A stretch of DNA of 64,000 bases from Achromobacter seleniivolatilans (lineage in GTDB: Bacteria; Pseudomonadota; Gammaproteobacteria; Burkholderiales; Burkholderiaceae_B). Shown here piece by piece: positions 60,021 through 64,000 of this stretch (positions within the stretch are counted from its first letter, which is position 1; the number at the start of each line of letters is the position of its first letter). A model generated the notes under the pieces. The model was not told the origin of the DNA. It saw nothing but the letters and a program-made list of their open reading frames with translations, and searched no databases. A program made the position numbers and the translations under genes. The stretch covers positions 2,666,001 through 2,730,000 of the forward strand of contig NZ_CP132976.1 in assembly GCF_030864005.1 (NCBI RefSeq), given 5' to 3'.

Positions 60021-60399
60021 TTTGGTACGCGCAGAAGTGAAGGCATCCGGCAGCATCACCGCAACGGCAAAGAGAATGAATTGCTCGCGGTCGGCACTGT
60101 CGCAGGTCATCAACCATTGCGGCCCCTATGGCACCGGCAAGGCTAGCGTATCCAAGCTGGCCGAGAAAGCCATTCATGCATTCACGAAGGTGCATTGCCC
60201 CTTCCTGACGGAGTTTCATGGCCAAGCAACGGTCATTACCGGCGCGGAATGCCGTGGGCACGCGGACCGCGAGACGCCGCCCATCAACAATCCCCGCGAG
60301 CTGCGCCACTGGCGGGCGTGCCAAACCTGCCCGCACCGCGCCAAGTATGTCAGCCCGCAAGCCACGCCCTCATCCGAAATCATCGGGGAATTCCAATGA
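60004..60399 (+). CDS. Small HTH and Cys-rich protein
   Basis: A 131-residue protein. The N terminus has an HTH (GSITATAKRMNCSRSALSQVINH), and the C terminus has ACQTCPHRAKYV as a possible metal-binding site. It starts within the end of the previous gene and overlaps the next by 4 bp. Confidence 0.72.
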   Translation: MSSWLDLVRAEVKASGSITATAKRMNCSRSALSQVINHCGPYGTGKASVSKLAEKAIHAFTKVHCPFLTEFHGQATVITGAECRGHADRETPPINNPRELRHWRACQTCPHRAKYVSPQATPSSEIIGEFQ

Positions 60400-60734
60400 T
60401 GAACGCTGCAAACGACTCACGCATGGTTAACGATCAATCCCTATTCCGCGAAAGCGTTATTCACCGCCCCGCGATCTTGACGCTGGATATCCAGGCGCGC
60501 CTGGCCACGATCAATGCGGCCTGCCGCGAGTTGCGCAAGCTGGGCTTGCGCATCGTTGACCAGGACGTGGCACCGAACGATGAGGGCCGCCCGGTGGTCA
60601 ATCTCGGCCCGATCCTGCCCGACCAAGCCGACCAGCTCGTCAGCATGGCGGGCGGCAGCACCCGAAATTCCGCAACGCAATGGCATAGCGCGTCCGTGTT
60701 CGCCGTGCGCGCCGTCTGGACTATCCCGCAGTAA
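60396..60734 (+). CDS. Mu-like early protein, unknown
   Basis: A 112-residue protein (LDIQARLATINAACRELRKLGLRIVDQDV... VNLGPIL). No known domain. It is coupled to the previous gene by ATGA. Confidence 0.7.
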   Translation: MMNAANDSRMVNDQSLFRESVIHRPAILTLDIQARLATINAACRELRKLGLRIVDQDVAPNDEGRPVVNLGPILPDQADQLVSMAGGSTRNSATQWHSASVFAVRAVWTIPQ

Positions 60735-60753
60735 GCGCCAGGAGGTATCACCC

Positions 60754-61131
60754 ATGAACAATCCGCGAAGCACTGACAGCGTCACGGTCACGGACATCCA
60801 ATGCACCGCGCACCGCGCCTTGTACGAACAGCTCACGACCGAGCGCGCCCGCTGGACGCCGGAGCTTGACCGATGTGTGCGGGCCTATTTTGAGCTGCAA
60901 AGCCCCCCGTCCCCGGAAGACAGTCCCCTCCAGATGTTCGCCAACTACGGCACGAGCCTTGGCATCGCGCAATCGCTCCATGCCATGGGATGCATTTCGG
61001 AGCATGCCTTGGGTCACATGGCGCGCTTTGCCTCCAACCAGATGGCCAGAAAGCTCCTACCGTGGAACGGTCGCGCCTTTGAGGTCGCCAGCGGCTATGG
61101 CACTCCCCACGAAACCCCCTCCTACCACTAA
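60754..61131 (+). CDS. Mu-like early protein, unknown
   Basis: A 125-residue protein with an AGGAGG site before the ATG. The middle segment (MFANYGTSLGIAQSLHAMGCISEHALGHMARFA) looks structured and conserved. No family recognised. Confidence 0.7.
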   Translation: MNNPRSTDSVTVTDIQCTAHRALYEQLTTERARWTPELDRCVRAYFELQSPPSPEDSPLQMFANYGTSLGIAQSLHAMGCISEHALGHMARFASNQMARKLLPWNGRAFEVASGYGTPHETPSYH

Positions 61132-61146
61132 GCACGAAGGAAACTC

Positions 61147-61761
61147 ATGAGCAAGCAAATACCCCCCGGCTACCGCGCCCGCGCTGACGGCACCCTCGTT
61201 CCCGAGGCGATGGTTAGCGATATCGACAAGCTGCGTGATCAGACGGTCGAATCACTCATTGTTAACGCGAAGGCGATCAGCGCCAAGCTGGCTGAATTCA
61301 AGAGCGCCGCATTTTCAGACCTGGACGCGTTCACGTCGACCAGCCTGGAGATGTACGGCGTCAAGAGCGGCGGACGAAAGGGAAACCTTACGGTTGTCTC
61401 GTTCAACGGCCAATACAAGATCGTGCGCCAGGTGCAAGAGCGCCTGGCGTTCGATGAGCGCTTGCAAGCGGCCAAGACGCTGATTGACGAATGCATCATG
61501 GCTTGGTCCGCAAGCAGCACGGATGAAATCAAGGTGCTGGTCAATGACGCTTTCCGGGTTGACCAGGAAGGGCAGATCAACACCGCCCGCGTCCTCGGCC
61601 TGCGTCGTCTCAATATCAAGGATGAGAAATGGCAGCGTGCCATGACCGCGATTGGCGACAGCCTGCGCGTGGACGGCAGCAAGCCCTATATCCGCTTCTA
61701 CGAGCGCGCAGAAGGCTCCGACGAGTACACCCCCATTTCGCTGGACTTCGCGGCAATCTGA
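61147..61761 (+). CDS. DUF3164 family protein
   Basis: A 204-residue DUF3164 protein: IPPGYRARADGTLVPEAMV at the N terminus, then YGVKSGGRKGNLTVVSFNGQYKIVRQVQERL and ALGLRRLNI-like end (VLGLRRLNIKDEKW). It is common in transposable phages as an early protein of unknown role. Confidence 0.85.
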   Translation: MSKQIPPGYRARADGTLVPEAMVSDIDKLRDQTVESLIVNAKAISAKLAEFKSAAFSDLDAFTSTSLEMYGVKSGGRKGNLTVVSFNGQYKIVRQVQERLAFDERLQAAKTLIDECIMAWSASSTDEIKVLVNDAFRVDQEGQINTARVLGLRRLNIKDEKWQRAMTAIGDSLRVDGSKPYIRFYERAEGSDEYTPISLDFAAI

Positions 61762-61843
61762 CGCGCCACGGCTGCAATGGCCCCGATCTACCGTCAGCCG
61801 TCGACGGGCGCACGCGGGTAAACGTGCGCGGTTCAGGACCCTG

Positions 61844-61875
61844 GCCGGGCGGGGTGTGCGGCCCCGGCAATTTTT
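61844..61875 (+). terminator. Intrinsic terminator or attenuator after DUF3164 gene
   Basis: A GCCGGG/CCCGGC stem with a 13-base loop followed by AATTTTT, in the 128-bp gap after the DUF3164 gene. It may lower transcription of the downstream gp16-mor part. Confidence 0.6.
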
Positions 61876-61889
61876 GGAGAGCGGCACAA

Positions 61890-62105
61890 ATGCGTAAGAG
61901 CATAGAAACCGAGCTGGGCACAGAGGTGCAGTGTGCTGCTTGCAAGAACTTCTGGCCAGCAGACGGCGAGTTCTATTTTATGGACAGAGGTCGGTTGCGC
62001 TCACGGTGCAGGGCCTGCGAGAAGGACAGCCCGACACGCCAGGCGTTCTGGGCAAAGCGACAGCAGCAACGCAATGAAGGCCGTAACACGATAGCGACGG
62101 CTTAG
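61890..62105 (+). CDS. Small zinc-finger protein
   Basis: A 71-residue protein with CAACKNFW and CRACEKDS, a two-pair zinc ribbon. GGAGAG precedes the ATG. Likely nucleic-acid binding. Confidence 0.7.
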   Translation: MRKSIETELGTEVQCAACKNFWPADGEFYFMDRGRLRSRCRACEKDSPTRQAFWAKRQQQRNEGRNTIATA

Positions 62106-62115
62106 GGACCAAAAC

Positions 62116-62571
62116 ATGACGAAATTGAAGCAAGACGATATGAAGGCGATCACAACCGAGCTGGCGTCGCCCTGGGGCTGCGTGGGCCTGGTCTGCGACG
62201 GCTACCGTGTGACGGTCGCGGTTGTGCGTACCGGCACGCTCAGGTTCGGCCTGACGGTGTATATCAACGGTCGGCAGACAGGCAAGCAGCTGGTGGAAGA
62301 CTGCGAAGAACGTAGGCGCTTTCTGCGTCCGTGCGAGCAGTACTTGTATTCGCCAGCGGAGCGCAAGAATCTCGTAAAAATTGGCGGAAAGCGCTTTGCC
62401 AAGCAGATGGGCGCGGAAAAACGCTTTACGTTCCATTCCCATAACTGGCTATCGGTGCGCACCATGCTGCGCCACTTCACTGCCAACAATGCAAGCGTGG
62501 AGCTTGTTGAAATTGGTGCGTCCGCTGTCAGGGCCAGCCTGCCGCGTGATGAGGCCGTCACCGATGCGTAG
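62116..62571 (+). CDS. Mu-like phage conserved protein, unknown
   Basis: A 151-residue protein with a beta-rich N terminus (ASPWGCVGLVCDGYRVTVAVV, LRFGLTVYINGRQTG) and helical C-terminal part. It overlaps the gp16 gene by 8 bp. Similar proteins accompany gp16 in transposable phages; role unknown. Confidence 0.7.
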   Translation: MTKLKQDDMKAITTELASPWGCVGLVCDGYRVTVAVVRTGTLRFGLTVYINGRQTGKQLVEDCEERRRFLRPCEQYLYSPAERKNLVKIGGKRFAKQMGAEKRFTFHSHNWLSVRTMLRHFTANNASVELVEIGASAVRASLPRDEAVTDA

Positions 62572-62992
62572 CCCTTCGACTCCGCTGGCCGTGGCACGCA
62601 AGCGCGCCATTTCCGCCGTTCACGTTCTCAAGACGCAAGCGGGTATGAGCGACGATGAGTATCGCGCCATGCTCCAGGCGCAAACCGGCCTGACAAGCAG
62701 CAAGGATCTGGACATCGCGCAGTTGCGTCGCGTCTTGGATCACTTCGCCCGCCTGGGCGTTAAGTCCCAGGGCCGCGCCAAGCTGGACCGCGTTGGCACC
62801 TCTCGCCAGCGCCTGCTGGCGAAGCTGACGGCCCAATTGAATGCGGCAGGCCGAGACCGTCGCTATCTGGACGGGATGGTCAAGCGCATAGCCAAGGTGG
62901 ACGCCTTGGAATTCTGCGACGAGCATGCGCTTTCCAAGCTGATTGCGGCGCTCGCAATTGACGCCAAACGACATGGACGGGCTTATCCGTGA
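62564..62992 (+). CDS. Mu gp16/GemA-like protein
   Basis: A 142-residue gp16 family protein: KRAISAVHVLKTQAGMSDDEYRAMLQAQTGLTSSKDLDIAQLRRVLDHF, typical for GemA, which affects host gene expression and DNA topology during Mu growth. It overlaps the mor start. Confidence 0.85.
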   Translation: MRSPSTPLAVARKRAISAVHVLKTQAGMSDDEYRAMLQAQTGLTSSKDLDIAQLRRVLDHFARLGVKSQGRAKLDRVGTSRQRLLAKLTAQLNAAGRDRRYLDGMVKRIAKVDALEFCDEHALSKLIAALAIDAKRHGRAYP

Positions 62993-63465
62993 ACAAGATT
63001 GCCGCAAGCCGCACCGACCTGTCTGAGGTCGCCGGACTGGTTCCGCCCGCAGCACAAGCTCTGATTGCGGTGATTGGCTTGCGCGCAACGTCGGAGCTGG
63101 TGCGCCAGCTCGGTGGCACGACCTTTGCAGTACCCCAACGCGAAACCCGACTCGGAGAGGCCAAGTTTGAAGCGCTGGCCGAGGTCGTTGGACCCGATGC
63201 CGCCATGGCCATGGTGCGGCACTTTGGCGGTGAATCGCTGTACATTCCGCGCTGCCGGGATGCGCTGGTGGAGTACATCTACCGCGACATCCGGCAGACG
63301 TTCGACCGCCTCACCCGCGATACGTCAGCAATACAGGCTGTCTCCGTCCTGGCCGTACGTTACGGCTATTCCGACCGTCATATCTGGTCCATCCTCAAGA
63401 TGGCCGACCGCTTCGGCCAGGCCGAACAAGCTGTGCGGGCCGCTGGTCAGCTCGGCCTCTTCTGA
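62989..63465 (+). CDS. Mor-like middle-operon activator
   Basis: A 158-residue Mor/C family protein with an N-terminal dimerisation part (about 20-90) and a C-terminal HTH (SAIQAVSVLAVRYGYSDRHIWSILK, about 110-137). It activates the phage middle or late promoter. Start GTG 62989, overlapping the gp16 TGA. It is the last early gene before a 88-bp gap and the lysis gene. Confidence 0.88.
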   Translation: MNKIAASRTDLSEVAGLVPPAAQALIAVIGLRATSELVRQLGGTTFAVPQRETRLGEAKFEALAEVVGPDAAMAMVRHFGGESLYIPRCRDALVEYIYRDIRQTFDRLTRDTSAIQAVSVLAVRYGYSDRHIWSILKMADRFGQAEQAVRAAGQLGLF

Positions 63466-63519
63466 CTCTATACAAACACCCACTGAAGTGATTCACGGCG
63501 CGCTCTAGGCGCAGCATCG

Positions 63520-63557
63520 GCATAGTCATGTCCAGCAACTATTGGACACGACTATGC
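63520..63557. promoter_or_regulatory. Inverted repeat over the lysozyme start
   Basis: Two 15-base arms (63520-63534 and 63543-63557) with one mismatch and an 8-base spacer. The right arm contains the lysozyme ATG (63554). It could be a Mor/C-type dyad operator or an mRNA hairpin that hides the start. Confidence 0.6.
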
Positions 63558-64000
63558 ACCCGGAACACACTTCAGAGGCTGGCGTCTCGCTTATCGAACA
63601 CTTCGAGAGCTGCCGCCTGAAAGCCTATTGGGACCCACACGGCAAATGCTGGACAATCGGCTGGGGCCACACTGGCCTGGATGTGTATGAGGGTTTGGTC
63701 ATCACGCAGGCAGTCGCTGACGCCATGCTTGCGCAAGACCTGATTGAACGCGAGAACGCCGTTAAGAAGTTCTTTGCTAGCGTGCCCCTCACGCGTGGCG
63801 AGTTCGATGCGCTGGTGTCTTTCTTGTACAACGTAGGCCCCGGCAAACGTGGCATCAAGTCCGGGCTGTTCGTGTTGATGAGCGGCCAAGTCTCCACGCT
63901 CGCCCGCAAGGTGCTGGCCCGCGATTACGCCGGAGCAGCCGAAGAATTCCCCAAATGGATTTATGCGGGCGGCGTCCCCCTTCGCGGGCTGGAACGTCGA
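63554..64000 (+). CDS. GH24 phage lysozyme (3' partial)
   Basis: At least 149 residues of a T4/P22-like muramidase (RrrD type). The N-terminal IEHFESCRLKAYWDPHGKCWTIGWGHTG has the catalytic Glu, the Asp and the Thr in the usual spacing; FLYNVGPGKRG follows. No SAR helix is seen at the start, so a holin is needed. The ATG at 63554 lacks a strong ribosome site. The gene runs past the window end. Confidence 0.9.
   Translation, partial: MHPEHTSEAGVSLIEHFESCRLKAYWDPHGKCWTIGWGHTGLDVYEGLVITQAVADAMLAQDLIERENAVKKFFASVPLTRGEFDALVSFLYNVGPGKRGIKSGLFVLMSGQVSTLARKVLARDYAGAAEEFPKWIYAGGVPLRGLERR

Larger units (their letters stand above)
54815..64000. mobile_element. Mu-like transposable prophage (left part)
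   Basis: Contains repressor, Ner-like, MuA, MuB, DUF3164, gp16/GemA and Mor genes in the Mu order, then a lysozyme. The left end falls between 54815 and 54821, where the integrase reading frame loses similarity and a TG dinucleotide typical of such ends occurs. The right end and structural genes lie beyond the window. Confidence 0.92.

Noticed and set aside
1..64000. CRISPR arrays, rRNA genes and IS elements
   Set aside because: No regularly spaced direct repeats of CRISPR size, no rRNA sequence, and no IS transposase apart from the Mu-type one were seen.

Overview
The window reads as a high-GC betaproteobacterial chromosome, most probably Alcaligenaceae (a Bordetella/Achromobacter relative). 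This is inferred from a ThrB-type homoserine kinase, a BPSS1780-family membrane protein and a compact Tad pilus locus. Species cannot be fixed from the sequence alone. Function calls come from reading translations and motifs; no database search was run.

Chromosomal part (1-15,014). thrB (5' partial) and a BPSS1780-family membrane protein read rightward. A leftward Tad/Flp-type operon of nine genes follows (10,754 down to 1,898): prepilin-like protein, TadG, TadE-like, an exported protein, CpaB, secretin CpaC, an FHA-TadA ATPase, TadB and TadC. A tenth gene, DUF192, is translationally coupled to TadC. Almost every junction is an ATGA-type overlap. No TadZ/CpaE, prepilin peptidase or pilotin gene is present. 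An MFS exporter, a small Cys-rich protein and a secreted protein of unknown function come next, then a tRNA terminator hairpin.

Resident lambda/HK97-like prophage (15,015 to about 54,816). Its left attachment site is the 3' half of a CAU-anticodon tRNA. Accessory genes lie at the left edge, including a membrane-anchored protein and a TPR-like/HEPN-like gene pair behind a C8 tract. Then, all leftward: lysis genes (endolysin, two holin candidates, Rz/Rz1), tail genes (gpJ, gpK-like, tape measure, G/GT chaperones with a -1 frameshift site, tail tube), connectors, HK97-type capsid, ClpP-like protease, portal, terminase and HNH. A second accessory patch (39-42.6 kb) holds small genes, an unpaired HicB-like protein and a tRNA-like element. 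Next come a Q-like regulator candidate, primase-helicase, replication initiator with in-gene iterons, a Cro/YdaS-like protein, a CI-like repressor with a co-expressed partner, a rightward early operon with Rha, an excisionase-like gene and a tyrosine integrase.

Transposable (Mu-like) prophage (about 54,815 to beyond 64,000). It starts inside the integrase gene of the resident prophage and removes the part that encodes the catalytic tyrosine. Its left end carries three copies of a 13-bp motif, a leftward exported-protein gene and repressor, then a rightward early operon: Ner-like protein, MuA, MuB, small regulators, DUF3164, gp16/GemA, Mor, and the start of a GH24 lysozyme cut by the window end.

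The main story is a nested prophage in which the outer phage has probably lost autonomous excision. Several uncharacterised lysogeny-expressed or edge-located genes are candidates for phage exclusion. The most notable are the HEPN-like pair at 17.2-18.4 kb, the repressor-linked gene at 48.7 kb and the three-gene set at 40.0-40.9 kb.
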